From Quadrisphaera sp. DSM 44207 (lineage in GTDB: Bacteria > Actinomycetota > Actinomycetes > Actinomycetales > Quadrisphaeraceae): 64,000 nt of DNA. The notes under the pieces are model-generated. The model saw only the letters and a list, made by a program, of their open reading frames with translations, made no database searches and had not been told where the DNA came from. How positions within the stretch are numbered: the first letter of the stretch is position 1; every line of letters starts with the position of its first letter. Made by a program: the position numbers and the translations under genes. The stretch is taken from positions 806,001-870,000 of the forward strand of contig NZ_FNKA01000001.1 of assembly GCF_900101335.1 (NCBI RefSeq), written 5' to 3'. Shown here piece by piece: positions 1-18,991 of this stretch.

Positions 1-127
1 GCCCGGTGGCCGACTGGAAGCGGAGGTTGAACAGCTCCTCCTTGGCCTTGCGCAGCTCCTCGACGAGGCGCTCGTCCTCGAGGCCGCGCAGGGCGGCCGG
101 CGTGAGGTCCTTCGAGCCCACGGCCAT
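1..127 (-). CDS. rpmC: Large ribosomal subunit protein uL29, 3' end missing
   Basis: This is the N-terminal part of ribosomal protein L29, running off the left edge of the window. The visible residues (MAVGSKDL at the start, then an [14 protein letters not shown] helix) match the L29 helical hairpin that sits near the peptide exit tunnel beside L23. The ATG at 125-127 overlaps the stop codon of rplP (127-129), so translation is probably coupled to L16. It is the last visible gene of the S10 operon, which reads leftwards. Confidence 0.9.
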   Translation of the reverse strand, partial: MAVGSKDLTPAALRGLEDERLVEELRKAKEELFNLRFQSATG

Positions 128-546
128 CAGGCGTCACTCCCCTCGCGGGTCACGAACCGGGCCTTCATCGGGAGCTTGTGGATCGCGCGGCGCATGGCCT
201 CGCGGGCGATCGGCTCCGGCACGCCGGACAGCTCGAACATCACGCGACCGGGCTTGACGTTGGCGATCCACCACTCGGGCGAGCCCTTGCCGGAGCCCAT
301 CCGGGTCTCGGCGGGCTTCTTCGTCAGCGGCCGGTCGGGGTAGATGTTGATCCACACCTTGCCGCCGCGCCGGATGTGGCGGGTCATGGCGATGCGGGCG
401 GACTCGATCTGGCGGTTGGTGACGTACCCGTGCTCCACGGCCTGGATGCCGTAGTCGCCGAACGTCACCTCGGTGCCGCCGGTCGCGGCGCCCCTGCGGG
501 TGGGGTGGTGCTGCTTGCGGTGCTTGAGCCGCCGGGGGATCAGCAC
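127..546 (-). CDS. rplP: Large ribosomal subunit protein uL16
   Basis: Ribosomal protein L16 of 139 residues, the usual length. It binds 23S rRNA near the A site and helps position the tRNA elbow. The start reads [13 protein letters not shown] and the middle holds the conserved [13 protein letters not shown] stretch. The start codon is GTG (544-546), three bases after the rpsC stop, and the end overlaps the start of rpmC. It belongs to the S10 operon and shows nothing unusual. Confidence 0.98.
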   Translation of the reverse strand: MLIPRRLKHRKQHHPTRRGAATGGTEVTFGDYGIQAVEHGYVTNRQIESARIAMTRHIRRGGKVWINIYPDRPLTKKPAETRMGSGKGSPEWWIANVKPGRVMFELSGVPEPIAREAMRRAIHKLPMKARFVTREGSDA

Positions 547-549
547 GTC

Positions 550-1395
550 TCAGCCCTCCGTCGCGGAGTCGGTCGCGGCGGCCTGCTCGGCCGGCGCGGT
601 GGGGGTAGCGGTCGCAGCGGCGCCGGAGCGGGCCTCGCCGTCGCCGCGGCCGCGCTGCGGGCGGTCGCCGTCACGGCCGCGCTGCGGGCGGTCGCCGCGG
701 GGCGGGCGCCCGCCGCCGCCGCGCGGGGCGGCGGCCTGCTGGGCGGCCAGCTCGCGCTGGGTGAGGTCGCCCTTGTAGATCCAAACCTTCACGCCGATGC
801 GGCCGAAGGTGGTGCGCGCCTCGTAGAAGCCGTAATCGATGTTCGCGCGCAGGGTGTGCAGCGGCACGCGCCCCTCGCGGTAGAACTCCGAGCGGCTCAT
901 CTCCGCGCCGCCGAGGCGGCCGGAGCACTGCACGCGGATGCCCTGCGCGCCGGCGCGCTGCGCGGACTGCATGCCCTTGCGCATGGCGCGGCGGAAGGAG
1001 ACGCGGCTGGACAGCTGCTCGGCGATGCCCTGGGCGACCAGCTGCGCCTCGACGTCGGGGTTCTTCACCTCGAGGATGTTCAGCTGCACCTGCTTGCCGG
1101 TGAGCTTCTCCAGCTCTCCGCGCAGGCGGTCCGCCTCCGCGCCGCGGCGGCCGATGACGATGCCCGGGCGCGCGGTGTGGATGTCCACGCGCACGCGGTC
1201 GCGGGTGCGCTCGATCTCGACGCGCGCGATGCCGGCGCGGTCCATGCCCTTGGACATGAGCCGCCGGATCGCGACGTCCTCCTTCACGTAGTCGCGGTAC
1301 CGCTGCCCGGACCGGGTGCTGTCGGCGAACCACCGCGACTTGTGGTCGGTGGTGACGCCGAGGCGGAACCCGTGCGGGTTGACCTTCTGTCCCAC
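550..1395 (-). CDS. rpsC: Small ribosomal subunit protein uS3 with RG-rich C-terminal tail
   Basis: Ribosomal protein S3, which forms part of the mRNA entry channel of the 30S subunit. Residues 1-217 carry the standard fold, including the KH-type RNA-binding core with IGRRG near residue 81. Residues 218-281 form a low-complexity tail: [11 protein letters not shown], then two copies of DRPQRGR (235-241 and 244-250), then an Ala/Thr-rich end. Extended S3 tails are known in actinobacteria; this one is rich in RG dipeptides. The GTG start (1393-1395) shares its first base with the rplV TAG stop, and a GAGGAGGGG ribosome-binding site lies upstream. Confidence 0.97.
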   Translation of the reverse strand: MGQKVNPHGFRLGVTTDHKSRWFADSTRSGQRYRDYVKEDVAIRRLMSKGMDRAGIARVEIERTRDRVRVDIHTARPGIVIGRRGAEADRLRGELEKLTGKQVQLNILEVKNPDVEAQLVAQGIAEQLSSRVSFRRAMRKGMQSAQRAGAQGIRVQCSGRLGGAEMSRSEFYREGRVPLHTLRANIDYGFYEARTTFGRIGVKVWIYKGDLTQRELAAQQAAAPRGGGGRPPRGDRPQRGRDGDRPQRGRGDGEARSGAAATATPTAPAEQAAATDSATEG

Positions 1396-1793
1396 TACTG
1401 GCCCCTCCTCGGGGTGCTCGTCTGCTGCTGCGCGCCGGCGCGCTCCGGGGAGGGCGCGACGACGACGGTGATGTGACTGGTGCGCTTGAGGATGCGCCCG
1501 GCCCGGCCCTGCGCCCGGGGGCGGAAGCGCTTCAGGGTCGGCCCCTCGTCCACGTACGCGGCCTCGACCACGAGCGAGCGCTCGTCGAAGGCCTCGCTGG
1601 CCCGGTCCGCCTTGACCCGGGCGTTGGCGATCGCGCTCTCGACCACCTTCAGGACCGGCTCGCTCGCCGCCTGGGGGGCGAAGCGCAGCACGGCCACCGC
1701 CTCGCTGGCGTGGCGGCCCCGGATCAGGTCCACCACCCGGCGGGCCTTCTGGGGCGTGACGCGGACGTACCGCGCCTGCGCCTTGGCTTCCAT
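1395..1793 (-). CDS. rplV: Large ribosomal subunit protein uL22
   Basis: Ribosomal protein L22, 132 residues, which lines the exit tunnel and contacts several 23S rRNA domains. The N-terminal [20 protein letters not shown] block and the C-terminal beta-hairpin region ([15 protein letters not shown]) are canonical. After [10 protein letters not shown] comes a short nonconserved tail rich in Gln, Ser and Thr. It lies between rpsS and rpsC in the S10 operon, and its TAG stop overlaps the rpsC GTG by one base. Confidence 0.98.
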   Translation of the reverse strand: MEAKAQARYVRVTPQKARRVVDLIRGRHASEAVAVLRFAPQAASEPVLKVVESAIANARVKADRASEAFDERSLVVEAAYVDEGPTLKRFRPRAQGRAGRILKRTSHITVVVAPSPERAGAQQQTSTPRRGQ

Positions 1794-1850
1794 CGCTGTC
1801 CTACCTCGTCGCTCGTCGTCGCTGGGCGTGCTGCACCGGACCCCGCCGCG

Positions 1851-2132
1851 TCAGCGGCGGCGGCCCCGGCGGTCGTCCTTCTCGTGGCCGCGGAACGTCC
1901 GCGTCGGGGCGAACTCCCCCAGCTTGTGCCCGACCATCGACTCGGTGACGAAGACCGGGACGTGCTTGCGGCCGTCGTGCACCGCGATGGTGTGCCCGAG
2001 CATGTCCGGCACGATCATGGAGCGGCGCGACCACGTCCGGATCACGTTCTTGGTGCCCCGCTCGTTCTGCACGTCCACCTTCTTGATCAGGTGGTCGTCG
2101 ACGAAGGGGCCCTTCTTCAGGCTGCGCGGCAT
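1851..2132 (-). CDS. rpsS: Small ribosomal subunit protein uS19
   Basis: Ribosomal protein S19, 93 residues, located in the head of the 30S subunit with S13. [15 protein letters not shown] at the N-terminus and the later [19 protein letters not shown] block are diagnostic. It follows rplB with a 12-bp gap and precedes rplV with a 57-bp gap. Normal S10-operon member. Confidence 0.98.
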   Translation of the reverse strand: MPRSLKKGPFVDDHLIKKVDVQNERGTKNVIRTWSRRSMIVPDMLGHTIAVHDGRKHVPVFVTESMVGHKLGEFAPTRTFRGHEKDDRRGRRR

Positions 2133-2144
2133 GGGTCAGGCTCC

Positions 2145-2981
<837 letters not shown>

Positions 2982-2982
2982 C

Positions 2983-3360
2983 TCAGGCCCCTCCCCCGAA
3001 GATGTCGATGCTGCCCTCGCGCAGCGTCACGACGGCACGCTTGGTGTCCTTGCGGCGGCCGGTGCCGGTGCGGGTGCGGCGGCTCTTGCCCTGGCGGTTG
3101 ATGGTGTTGACCGACTCCACCTTGACGCCGAAGACCCGCTCGACGGCGACCTTGATCTCCGTCTTGTTGGCCCGGGGGTCGACCAGGAACGTGTACTTGC
3201 CCTGGTCCAGGAGCGCGTAGCTCTTCTCCGAGACGACGGGCGCGCGCAGGACGTCGCGCGGGTCCTTGCCGACCCCCGAGCCGACCCCCGAGCCGACGCC
3301 GGCGCCCGGGTCAGCCGGGGCGTCCGTGGTCTGCGGCTGGCCGCTGGCGAGCTCGCTCAT
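2983..3360 (-). CDS. rplW: Large ribosomal subunit protein uL23 with glycine-rich N-terminal extension
   Basis: Ribosomal protein L23, 125 residues, at the tunnel exit where trigger factor and SRP dock. The L23 fold begins at [16 protein letters not shown] (about residue 32). Before it lies an extra segment of about 30 residues with the repeat [11 protein letters not shown], encoded by a short tandem DNA repeat near 3266-3300. I chose the ATG at 3358-3360 because it overlaps the rplD stop codon as ATGA; upstream in-frame starts would overlap rplD more deeply. The extension makes this L23 longer than the usual 95-100 residues. Confidence 0.95.
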   Translation of the reverse strand: MSELASGQPQTTDAPADPGAGVGSGVGSGVGKDPRDVLRAPVVSEKSYALLDQGKYTFLVDPRANKTEIKVAVERVFGVKVESVNTINRQGKSRRTRTGTGRRKDTKRAVVTLREGSIDIFGGGA

Positions 3361-4076
3361 CGGGCCTCCTCCTCGCGTGCGAGCGCGGTGGCGCCCTCGC
3401 CCGTCGCCGGGCGGGCCAGGAAGGCCTCGAGGGCACCGCGGGTGAAGACGACGTCGTCGGCGCACAGGACGTCGTAGGTGTTCAGCTGGTCCGCGAACAG
3501 CAGGTGCACGTCGGACGCGTTGCGCAGGCTCCTCCAGCCGGTCTCGTCGCCGCGCGCCAGCACCACGAGGCGGGTGCGCCGCTCCGAGAGGCGGGCGAGG
3601 GCGGCCACGCCGGCGCTCGTGGACGGCGCGTCCCCGGCCACGACGGCGTCGAGGACGTGGATGCGGCCGTGGCGCGCCCGGTCGGACAGCGCCCCGCGCA
3701 GGGCGGCGGCCTTCATCTTCTTGGGCGTGCGCTGGGCGTAGTCGCGCGGCGTCGGGCCGTGCACGGTGCCGCCGCCCGCGAACTGCGGCGCGCGGATCGA
3801 GCCCTGGCGGGCGCGGCCGGTGCCCTTCTGCTTGTACGGCTTCTTGCCGCCACCGCGCACCTCGCCGCGCGTCTTCGTGTCGTGCGTGCCCTGGCGCGCC
3901 GCGGCCAGCTGGGCCACGACCACCTGGTGGATCAGGGGCACGTTGGTCACGGCGTCGAAGACCTCGGCGGGCAGCTCGACGGTGCCGGCGGCGGAGCCGT
4001 CGGCGGCGAGCACCGGCACGGTGCGGGCGGTCGCGGCGTCCTGGGCGGTCACGGCGTCCTGGGTGGTCACGGACAT
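3357..4076 (-). CDS. rplD: Large ribosomal subunit protein uL4
   Basis: Ribosomal protein L4, 239 residues. Residues 1-35 are a variable Ala/Thr-rich lead; the conserved core follows with [15 protein letters not shown] and the tunnel-lining loop around [25 protein letters not shown]4 binds 23S rRNA and in some bacteria also autoregulates the S10 operon. Its stop overlaps the rplW start (ATGA), and one base separates its start from the rplC stop. Confidence 0.97.
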   Translation of the reverse strand: MSVTTQDAVTAQDAATARTVPVLAADGSAAGTVELPAEVFDAVTNVPLIHQVVVAQLAAARQGTHDTKTRGEVRGGGKKPYKQKGTGRARQGSIRAPQFAGGGTVHGPTPRDYAQRTPKKMKAAALRGALSDRARHGRIHVLDAVVAGDAPSTSAGVAALARLSERRTRLVVLARGDETGWRSLRNASDVHLLFADQLNTYDVLCADDVVFTRGALEAFLARPATGEGATALAREEEAR

Positions 4077-4077
4077 C

Positions 4078-4746
4078 TCAGGCCTCCTGCGGAGCGGCCT
4101 TGGCCGCGGTCTTGAGCAGCACCACGGCGCCCTTCGGGCCAGGGACGGCGCCCTTGACGAGCACCAGGCCGCGCTCGGCGTCGACGGCGTGGACGGTGAG
4201 GTTCTGCGTGGTCTGGCGCACCGCGCCCATGCGGCCGGCCATCTTCAGGCCCTTGAACACGCGGCCGGGCGTCGAGGCGCCGCCGATCGAGCCGGGCTTG
4301 CGGTGGTTGCGGTGCGCGCCGTGGCTGGCGGAGACGCCGGCGAAGCCGTGGCGCTTCATGACGCCGGCGGTGCCCTTGCCGCGGGTGGTGCCGACGACGT
4401 CGACCACCTGGCCCGCGGTGAACAGGTCGGCGGTCAGCTCCTGGCCGGGGGTGTACTGGCCGGCGTCGGAGGTGCGCAGCTCGACGACGTGGCGGCGCGG
4501 GGTGGTCCCGGCCTTGGCGAAGTGGCCGGCCAGGGGCTTGGTGACCTTGCGCGGGTCGATGGCGCCGAAGGCGAGCTGGACGCCGGCGTAGCCGTCGGAC
4601 TCCTCCGTGCGGACCTGGGTGACCACGCACGGGCCGGCCTGCACGACCGTGACGGGCACGAGGCGGCCGGCGTCGTCCCAGACCTGCGTCATGCCGAGCT
4701 TGGCACCCAGCAGGCCGGCGACCCGGCGGGTGGTGGCGGTGCTCAT
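4078..4746 (-). CDS. rplC: Large ribosomal subunit protein uL3
   Basis: Ribosomal protein L3, 222 residues, which initiates 50S assembly and extends a loop to the peptidyl transferase centre. [14 protein letters not shown] near the start and the [22 protein letters not shown] block, where the methylatable Gln of enteric L3 is replaced as in other actinobacteria, identify it. Second gene of the S10 operon, 25 bp after rpsJ. Confidence 0.97.
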   Translation of the reverse strand: MSTATTRRVAGLLGAKLGMTQVWDDAGRLVPVTVVQAGPCVVTQVRTEESDGYAGVQLAFGAIDPRKVTKPLAGHFAKAGTTPRRHVVELRTSDAGQYTPGQELTADLFTAGQVVDVVGTTRGKGTAGVMKRHGFAGVSASHGAHRNHRKPGSIGGASTPGRVFKGLKMAGRMGAVRQTTQNLTVHAVDAERGLVLVKGAVPGPKGAVVLLKTAAKAAPQEA

Positions 4747-4771
4747 GGTGTGTCGTTCCCTCGCAGCCGGC

Positions 4772-5080
4772 TCAGAGCTTGATCTCGATGTTCACGTCCG
4801 CGGGCAGGTCGAGGCGCATCAGCGAGTCGACGGCCTTCGGCGTGGGGTCGATGATGTCGATGAGGCGCTTGTGCGTGCGCATCTCGAAGTGCTCGCGGCT
4901 GTCCTTGTACTTGTGCGGCGAGCGGATCACCACGTACACGTTCTTCTCGGTCGGCAGCGGCACCGGGCCCACGACCGTCGCCCCGGCGTTCGTCACCGTG
5001 TCGACGATCTTGCGCGCCGAGCTGTCGATGACCTCGTGGTCGTAGGACTTGAGCCGGATGCGGATCTTCTGTCCCGCCAT
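4772..5080 (-). CDS. rpsJ: Small ribosomal subunit protein uS10
   Basis: Ribosomal protein S10, 102 residues, which also acts as NusE in antitermination complexes with NusB. It starts [16 protein letters not shown] and contains the [15 protein letters not shown] loop. The ATG at 5078-5080 fits the family length exactly. It is the first gene of the S10 operon; a 324-bp space upstream separates it from the tuf terminator and holds a likely promoter. Confidence 0.98.
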   Translation of the reverse strand: MAGQKIRIRLKSYDHEVIDSSARKIVDTVTNAGATVVGPVPLPTEKNVYVVIRSPHKYKDSREHFEMRTHKRLIDIIDPTPKAVDSLMRLDLPADVNIEIKL

Positions 5081-5404
5081 GGCGTCGGATCTCCCTCGTC
5101 GTCCCGCTGGTTCTCGGGGCGGACCGGACCGACCGACCCCCGAGGTCGGGCGTGTCGCGCTCGCCGCGCACGCCGCCGACCGGCGCTCTCGCGCCCTCCG
5201 AGCGGTGGCTGTCCCGTCCCGGTCCCCCGGGCGTCGCCGCTGCGGGGACCGCCGGCCCCCGGCGCCCGGTGGGCGCACGCGTCGAACAACCCCGCAATAG
5301 TGCCAGACGCGGCAGGCCGGCACCAAATCGCTGCGCGCCGAGGCCGGACCGCTGCACGCCCGGGCCGGATCGCCAGGACGCGCCGAGGGTGGCCCCGGCA
5401 CGGC
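5081..5404. other. S10-operon leader and promoter region without a gene
   Basis: This is the gap between the tuf terminator and rpsJ. Open frames here are uninterrupted only because of the base composition and match no family I recognise. The rpsJ side forms a long leader of more than 200 nt. In other bacteria such leaders carry L4-dependent control, but I cannot identify a specific L4-binding fold here. Confidence 0.5.
5297..5326 (-). promoter_or_regulatory. rpsJ: Candidate promoter of the S10 operon
   Basis: On the minus strand the sequence reads TTGGTG (5321-5326), an 18-bp spacer, then CACTAT (5297-5302). The spacer equals that of the much better rpsL and rpoB promoters in this window, and this stretch is AT-richer than its surroundings. 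The -10 element is imperfect, so this is a moderate prediction. Confidence 0.4.
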
Positions 5405-5439
5405 GCAGGGCCCGGACGCGGGGAGCGTCCGGGCCCTGC
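5405..5439 (-). terminator. Hairpin terminator after tuf
   Basis: Perfect 15-bp inverted repeat (arms 5405-5419 and 5425-5439) with a 5-base loop, 27 bp downstream of the tuf stop. There is no T-run, as is common for high-GC actinobacterial terminators. It separates the str operon (rpsL to tuf) from the S10 operon. Confidence 0.8.
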
Positions 5440-5466
5440 GGCGGCTGCCCCTCGCGGGGCCGGAGA

Positions 5467-6660
<1,194 letters not shown>

Positions 6661-6730
6661 GAAGTCCTCCTGGTCGTTGCTGTTCTGTCGCGATGGTAGT
6701 CGTGCTCTCGCGCGCCCCGCAGGGCGCCGC

Positions 6731-8833
6731 TCACTCGCCGCGGGTCTTCTTGACGATCTCGTCGGCGACGTTGCGCGGCACCTCGGCGTAGCTGTCGAAG
6801 GTCATCGTGTACACCGCGCGGCCCTGGGTCTTGGACCGCAGGTCGCCGACGTACCCGAACATCTCCGACAGCGGGACCAGGGCGCGCACGATCTTGGCCC
6901 CGCTGATGTCCTCCATGGCCTGGATCTGGCCGCGGCGGGCGTTGAGGTCGCCGATCACGTCGCCCATGTAGTCCTCGGGCGTGCGCACCTCGACGGCCAT
7001 GACCGGCTCGAGCAGCACCGGGTCGGCCTTGCGGACGCCCTCCTTGAGGACCATGGACCCGGCCACCTTGAACGCCATCTCCGAGGAGTCGACCTCGTGG
7101 TAGGCGCCGTCGAGCAGGGTGGCCCTGATCCCGACCAGCGGGTAGCCGGCGACGACGCCGAGCTGCATGGCGTCCTGGATGCCGGCGTCCACGCTGGGGA
7201 TGTACTCGCGCGGGACGCGACCGCCGGTGACCTTGTTCTCGAACTCGTACAGCGCGCCCTCGGAGGTGTCCAGCGGCTCGAACCGCACCTGGACCTTCGC
7301 GTACTGGCCCGACCCGCCGGTCTGCTTCTTGTGGGTGTAGTCGATCTTGTCCACGGTGCGGCGGATCGTCTCGCGGTAGGCCACCTGCGGCTTGCCGACG
7401 CTGGCGTCGACCTTGAACTCGCGGCGCATCCGGTCCACGAGGATGTCGAGGTGGAGCTCGCCCATCCCCTTGATGATGGTCTGGCCGGTCTCCTCGTCGA
7501 GCTGGACCTGGAAGGTCGGGTCCTCCTCGGCGAGCTTCTGGATGGCCGTGGACAGCTTCTCCTGGTCGCCCTTGGTCTTGGGCTCGATGGCCACGGAGAT
7601 CACGGGCTCCGGGAACGTCATCGACTCCAGGACGACCTGGTTCGCCGGGTCGCACAGCGTGTCGCCCGTCGTGGTGTCCTTCAGGCCGATCATCGCGTAG
7701 ATGTGGCCGGCGGTGGCCTCGTCGACCGGGTTCTCCTTGTTGGAGTGCATCTGGAACAGCTTGCCGATGCGCTCCTTCTTGCCCTTGGTGGAGTTGACCA
7801 CCTGGGCGCCGGAGGAGACCCGGCCCGAGTAGACCCGCACGTAGGTGAGCTTGCCGAAGAACGGGTGCGAGGCGACCTTGAACGCCAGCGCCGAGAACGG
7901 CTCGGTGGCGTCCGCGTGGCGGACGACGACCTCGTCCTCGTCCCCGACCTTGTGGCCCTCGACCGGCGGCACGTCCAGCGGGGAGGGCAGGTAGTCCAGG
8001 ACGGCGTCGAGCATGGGCTGCACGCCCTTGTTCTTGAACGCCGAGCCGCACAGGACGGGGTAGAGCTGGCTGGAGACCGTGAGCTGGCGGATGGCGCCCT
8101 TGATCTCCTCAGGCGTGAGGTCCTCACCGCCGAGGTACTTCTCCAGCAGCTCCTCGTCGGACTCCGCGACCGTCTCCACCAGCTGCTGGCGGTACTCGGC
8201 GGCCTGCTCGGCGAGCTCGGCGGGGATCTCCTCGATCGTGTACGCCTCGCCCTTGCCGGTGTCCCCGCGCCAGGTCAGGGCGCGCATGTACACCAGGTCG
8301 ACGACGCCGACGAAGCTGCTCTCCGAGCCGATCGGCAGCTGGACCACCAGCGGGGTCGCGCCCAGGCGCTCCTTGATGGTGCGCACGGTGAAGAAGAAGT
8401 CCGCACCGAGCTTGTCCATCTTGTTGACGAAGCAGATGCGCGGGACGTCGTACTTGTCCGCCTGCCGCCAGACCGTCTCCGACTGCGGCTCGACGCCCTC
8501 CTTGCCGTCGAAGACGGCGACGGCGCCGTCGAGCACCCGCAGCGACCGCTCGACCTCGACCGTGAAGTCGACGTGGCCGGGCGTGTCGATGATGTTGATC
8601 TGGGTGCCCTCCCAGAAGCAGGTGGTGGCCGCGGAGGTGATGGTGATCCCCCGCTCCTGCTCCTGCTCCATCCAGTCCATCGTGGCCGCGCCGTCGTGGA
8701 CCTCGCCGATCTTGTAGTTGATCCCCGTGTAGAAGAGGATCCGCTCCGTCGTCGTGGTCTTGCCGGCGTCGATGTGCGCCATGATGCCGATGTTGCGGAC
8801 CTTGGTGAGGTCCGTCAGCACGTCCAGTGCCAC
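6731..8833 (-). CDS. fusA: Elongation factor G
   Basis: EF-G, 700 residues, catalyses ribosomal translocation and recycling with GTP. The P-loop AHIDAGKT lies at residues 19-26, followed by [18 protein letters not shown] and NKMDKLGA. I chose the GTG at 8831-8833 (product [14 protein letters not shown]) because homologues begin this way and an AGGA site lies about 9 bases upstream; the upstream in-frame ATG at 8866 has no ribosome-binding site. Between rpsG and this gene lies a strong hairpin (8936-8966). Confidence 0.96.
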   Translation of the reverse strand: MALDVLTDLTKVRNIGIMAHIDAGKTTTTERILFYTGINYKIGEVHDGAATMDWMEQEQERGITITSAATTCFWEGTQINIIDTPGHVDFTVEVERSLRVLDGAVAVFDGKEGVEPQSETVWRQADKYDVPRICFVNKMDKLGADFFFTVRTIKERLGATPLVVQLPIGSESSFVGVVDLVYMRALTWRGDTGKGEAYTIEEIPAELAEQAAEYRQQLVETVAESDEELLEKYLGGEDLTPEEIKGAIRQLTVSSQLYPVLCGSAFKNKGVQPMLDAVLDYLPSPLDVPPVEGHKVGDEDEVVVRHADATEPFSALAFKVASHPFFGKLTYVRVYSGRVSSGAQVVNSTKGKKERIGKLFQMHSNKENPVDEATAGHIYAMIGLKDTTTGDTLCDPANQVVLESMTFPEPVISVAIEPKTKGDQEKLSTAIQKLAEEDPTFQVQLDEETGQTIIKGMGELHLDILVDRMRREFKVDASVGKPQVAYRETIRRTVDKIDYTHKKQTGGSGQYAKVQVRFEPLDTSEGALYEFENKVTGGRVPREYIPSVDAGIQDAMQLGVVAGYPLVGIRATLLDGAYHEVDSSEMAFKVAGSMVLKEGVRKADPVLLEPVMAVEVRTPEDYMGDVIGDLNARRGQIQAMEDISGAKIVRALVPLSEMFGYVGDLRSKTQGRAVYTMTFDSYAEVPRNVADEIVKKTRGE

Positions 8834-8935
8834 GCTGTGGTCCTGCCTGTCCGGCCCGGGGGCCATGGGAGTGGTGGTGCCGTGGGTCCCCCGCGGGCCC
8901 GGCTCGCGCCGGGACGCGGGGGCGGTGGGCGGCGC

Positions 8936-8966
8936 CGGGCCGCCGTCCTGGCCGGACGGCGGCCCG
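8936..8966 (-). promoter_or_regulatory. Perfect hairpin between rpsG and fusA
   Basis: Thirteen-base-pair, all-paired stem (8936-8948 with 8954-8966) and a 5-base loop, beginning six bases after the rpsG stop codon. It lies inside a conserved operon, so it may act as a partial terminator, a processing site or a 3'-end stabiliser rather than a full stop. Confidence 0.6.
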
Positions 8967-8972
8967 CCGGCC

Positions 8973-9443
8973 TCACCAGCGGTAGTGCGCGAAGGCCTTG
9001 TTCGACTCGGCCATCTTGTGCGTGTCCTCGCGGCGCTTGACCGCAGCGCCCAGGCCGTTGCTGGCGTCGAGGATCTCGTTCATCAGCCGCTCGGTCATCG
9101 TCTTCTCGCGGCGGGCGCGGGCGTAGCCGACGAGCCAGCGCAGGGCGAGGGTGGTCGAGCGGGACGCGCGGACCTCGATCGGCACCTGGTAGGTGGCGCC
9201 GCCGACGCGGCGGGAGCGCACCTCGAGGGCGGGGCGGACGTTGTCCATCGCCTTCTTCAGCGCGACCGTCGGGTCCTGGCCGCTCCTCTCGCGGGCGCCC
9301 TCGAGCGCGCCGTACACGATCCGCTCGGCGACGGACTTCTTGCCGTCGACGAGGATCTTGTTGACGAGCTGCGTGACGAGCGGCGAGCCGTAGACCGGGT
9401 CGACGACGAGCGGCCGCTTCGGGGCCGGTCCCTTGCGAGGCAT
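8973..9443 (-). CDS. rpsG: Small ribosomal subunit protein uS7
   Basis: Ribosomal protein S7, 156 residues, which nucleates assembly of the 30S head. It starts [18 protein letters not shown] and keeps the [20 protein letters not shown] block and the C-terminal [13 protein letters not shown]. Its ATG shares one base with the rpsL stop (TGATG), indicating translational coupling. In enteric bacteria S7 represses the str operon; whether it does so here is unknown. Confidence 0.98.
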   Translation of the reverse strand: MPRKGPAPKRPLVVDPVYGSPLVTQLVNKILVDGKKSVAERIVYGALEGARERSGQDPTVALKKAMDNVRPALEVRSRRVGGATYQVPIEVRASRSTTLALRWLVGYARARREKTMTERLMNEILDASNGLGAAVKRREDTHKMAESNKAFAHYRW

Positions 9444-9817
9444 CAGCTGTTCCCCTTCTTCGCGCCGTAGCGGCTGCGTGCCTGCTTGCGGTTCTTGACC
9501 GCCTGGGTGTCCAGCGCACCGCGGACGATCTTGTAGCGGACGCCCGGGAGGTCCTTCACGCGGCCGCCGCGCACGAGGACGATCGAGTGCTCCTGCAGGT
9601 TGTGGCCCTCGCCCGGGATGTAGGCGGTGACCTCGACCTGGCTGGACAGCCGGACGCGGGCGACCTTGCGCAGCGCCGAGTTCGGCTTCTTGGGGGTGGT
9701 GGTGTAGACGCGGGTGCACACGCCGCGACGCTGCGGGCTCCCCTTGAGGGCCGGCGTCTTGGTCTTGACGGCCTTGTCCTGGCGGCCCTTGCGGACCAGT
9801 TGCTGGATCGTGGGCAC
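9443..9817 (-). CDS. rpsL: Small ribosomal subunit protein uS12
   Basis: Ribosomal protein S12, 124 residues, at the decoding centre. It starts at GTG 9815-9817 (product [13 protein letters not shown]), the universal N-terminus; the longer open frame upstream is leader sequence. Both lysines associated with streptomycin resistance when mutated are wild type (the KKPN and GGRVKDLPG segments), so a streptomycin-sensitive ribosome is expected. First gene of the str operon, with its own promoter about 160 bp upstream. Confidence 0.97.
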   Translation of the reverse strand: MPTIQQLVRKGRQDKAVKTKTPALKGSPQRRGVCTRVYTTTPKKPNSALRKVARVRLSSQVEVTAYIPGEGHNLQEHSIVLVRGGRVKDLPGVRYKIVRGALDTQAVKNRKQARSRYGAKKGNS

Positions 9818-9973
9818 CGGGTCTCCGAACGTGTTCTGCGTGGGTGCGTGGTGGTGGCCGGGAGCACCTCCCAGCCGGCCGGGCTCCGGCCCCCGTGCTC
9901 GGGCGTGTCGCGCCTCGCCCGGGCCCGCCGGGCCCGAGCGCACGGAGGCCCGGGCAGGCCCGGGCTCGGAACA

Positions 9974-10003
9974 AGGGTACGTGAGCGGTGCGCGGGCAGT
10001 CAA
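9974..10003 (-). promoter_or_regulatory. rpsL: Promoter of the str operon (rpsL)
   Basis: On the minus strand TTGACT (9998-10003), an 18-bp spacer and TACCCT (9974-9979). Both elements closely match the housekeeping sigma factor consensus, and the stretch stands out from the GC-rich surroundings. It predicts a leader of roughly 150 nt before rpsL. Confidence 0.75.
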
Positions 10004-10036
10004 AGCGCCCGGCACGCCCCCGCGGGCCGCGCCGCA

Positions 10037-10067
10037 GGCGGTGCCGGTCGCGGGGACCGGCGCCGCC
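10037..10067 (-). terminator. Hairpin terminator after rpoC
   Basis: A 13-bp stem with one T-G pair (10037-10049 against 10055-10067) and a 5-base loop, 11 bases past the rpoC stop codon. It ends the rpoBC transcript just before the str-operon promoter. Confidence 0.7.
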
Positions 10068-10078
10068 CGCGGCGGGGA

Positions 10079-13960
<3,882 letters not shown>

Positions 13961-14019
13961 GAGGTTCCTCTCGCTCAGGTGGTGCTCAGGTGGTGCTGTG
14001 GGGTGAGGTCGCGCCGCTC

Positions 14020-14050
14020 CCGGCGGCCGGCCCGGTGGGCCGGCCGCCGG
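14020..14050 (-). promoter_or_regulatory. Perfect hairpin between rpoB and rpoC
   Basis: Fourteen-base-pair stem made only of G-C pairs (14020-14033 with 14037-14050) and a 3-base loop, starting six bases after the rpoB stop codon. It is predicted to be very stable, yet rpoB and rpoC normally form one transcript. No promoter is evident for rpoC alone, so partial termination or RNA processing is more likely than full termination. Confidence 0.65.
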
Positions 14051-14056
14051 CGGCGA

Positions 14057-17533
<3,477 letters not shown>

Positions 17534-17631
17534 GAGGAGTCCTTCCACGGGCCTGCAGGCGATGCGTGCGCGCGCCGATCGACCCTCGACCGGTACCGGC
17601 CTCAGGTGAGCATGGGTGTGCGCAAACCGGT

Positions 17632-17661
17632 AGCCTAGCCCGCCCGAGCGCACAAGTCCAA
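17632..17661 (-). promoter_or_regulatory. rpoB: Promoter of rpoBC
   Basis: TTGGAC (17656-17661), an 18-bp spacer and TAGGCT (17632-17637) on the minus strand, a good match to the housekeeping promoter consensus. It gives a leader of about 90 nt before the TTG start. The 406-bp space between rplL and rpoB holds this promoter and the rplL terminator, and I see no gene in it. Confidence 0.75.
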
Positions 17662-17828
17662 CGGCGCGTCCGGGGGGCGCGGTCTCCGTCGACCGCTGGT
17701 GCTCCCGTGGCGGCGTCGAGCATGCACGCCGTCCTCGGGCACGTCAAGCAGCGGCGCGCCGGAGCACGCTGTCGGTACCGCACCCACCTCAGCGCCGCAC
17801 GCCCCCTGCGCATTCCCGCCCCGCACGC

Positions 17829-17871
17829 GCCGGCGGCGCCGGCCCCCTGCGCGGGGACCGGCGCCGCCGGC
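17829..17871 (-). terminator. Hairpin terminator after rplL
   Basis: Perfect 14-bp arms (17829-17842 and 17858-17871) around a 15-base loop that can pair further (CCCC with GGGG). It lies 69 bp after the rplL stop and separates the rplJL transcript from rpoBC. Confidence 0.75.
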
Positions 17872-17940
17872 GGTGCCGTGGTGCTGGTGGTGCCGTGGTG
17901 CTGGCCGTGCTCGTGGTGCTGCTGCCTCAGGCAGCGCGCC

Positions 17941-18336
17941 TCACTTGACGGAGACGGTCGCGCCGGCGCCCTCGAGCTGCGCCCGGGCCTTGTCGGCGGC
18001 GTCCTTGGCGACCTTCTCCAGGACGGGCTTGGGGGCGCCGTCCACGAGGTCCTTGGCCTCCTTCAGGCCGAGGCTGGTCAGGGCGCGCACCTCCTTGATG
18101 ACCTGGATCTTCTTGTCGCCGGCGGCCTCGAGGACGACGTCGAACTCCGTCTGCTCCTCGGCGGCCTCGGCCTCGGCGCCACCGCCACCGGCGGCCGGGG
18201 CGGCGCCCGCGACGGCGATGGGGGCCGCGGCGGTGACCTCGAAGGTCTCCTCGAACTTCTTCACGAACTCCGACAGCTCGATCAGCGTCATGTCCTTGAA
18301 CGCGTCGAGCAGCTCGTCGGTGGACAGCTTCGCCAT
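17941..18336 (-). CDS. rplL: Large ribosomal subunit protein bL12
   Basis: Ribosomal protein L7/L12, 131 residues, the multi-copy stalk protein that recruits translational GTPases. The N-terminal dimerisation part ([20 protein letters not shown]), an Ala/Gly-rich hinge (about residues 40-58) and the C-terminal domain ending in AGATVSVK are all clear. Sixty-seven base pairs separate it from rplJ. Confidence 0.98.
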   Translation of the reverse strand: MAKLSTDELLDAFKDMTLIELSEFVKKFEETFEVTAAAPIAVAGAAPAAGGGGAEAEAAEEQTEFDVVLEAAGDKKIQVIKEVRALTSLGLKEAKDLVDGAPKPVLEKVAKDAADKARAQLEGAGATVSVK

Positions 18337-18403
18337 GGTGGCGTCCTCCTCGCTGGGTGGTGCACGGTCTGGGCGGTGGATCGGGGTGGTGCGGTGAGGC
18401 GGC

Positions 18404-18991
18404 TCAGGCCTCGGACGCCGCCTGCTCCGCCGCGGGGGCGTCGTCGGCGGGCGCGGCCGGGGCCGGCGCGCCGCCGGCCTCCTCGACCTTGGCGCGCAGC
18501 GCGTCCACGGTGCGGACGGCCTGCGACAGCGGCGCGTTGAACAGGTACGCGGCGCGCGTGAGCGACGCCTTCAGCGCGCCGGCCAGCTTGGCCAGCAGGA
18601 CCTCGCGGGACTCCAGGTCCGCGAGGCTGGAGACGTCGGCGGCCGTGAGGGCGCGGCCCTCGAGGTACCCGCTCTTGATCACCAGCTGGGGGTTGGTGCG
18701 GGCGAACGCGCGCAGGCCCTTGGCGGCCTCCACGGGGTCGCCGGTGATGAACGCGATCGCGGTGGGGCCGGACAGCTGGCCGTCGAACGCGTCGAGGCCC
18801 GCCTGCTTGGCCGCGATGGCGGTGAGGGTGTTCTTCACGACCGCGTAGCTGCCGTGCTCGCCGAGCGAGCGGCGCAGCTCCTTGAGCTGGGCGACGGTCA
18901 GCCCGCGGTACTCGGTCAGAACCCCCGCGCTGGACGTGCGGAACCGGTCCGTGAGCTCGGCGACTGCTGCCGCCTTGTCAGGCCTGGCCAT
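18404..18991 (-). CDS. rplJ: Large ribosomal subunit protein uL10
   Basis: Ribosomal protein L10, 195 residues, the base of the L12 stalk. It starts [14 protein letters not shown] at the ATG 18989-18991, with a GGAGG-type site (ccttcccggg side) upstream; an earlier in-frame start would extend into leader sequence. The C-terminal Ala/Pro-rich end follows the helix that binds L12 dimers. In many bacteria the L10-L12 complex represses its own leader RNA; a structured leader of about 200 nt lies upstream here. Confidence 0.96.
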   Translation of the reverse strand: MARPDKAAAVAELTDRFRTSSAGVLTEYRGLTVAQLKELRRSLGEHGSYAVVKNTLTAIAAKQAGLDAFDGQLSGPTAIAFITGDPVEAAKGLRAFARTNPQLVIKSGYLEGRALTAADVSSLADLESREVLLAKLAGALKASLTRAAYLFNAPLSQAVRTVDALRAKVEEAGGAPAPAAPADDAPAAEQAASEA

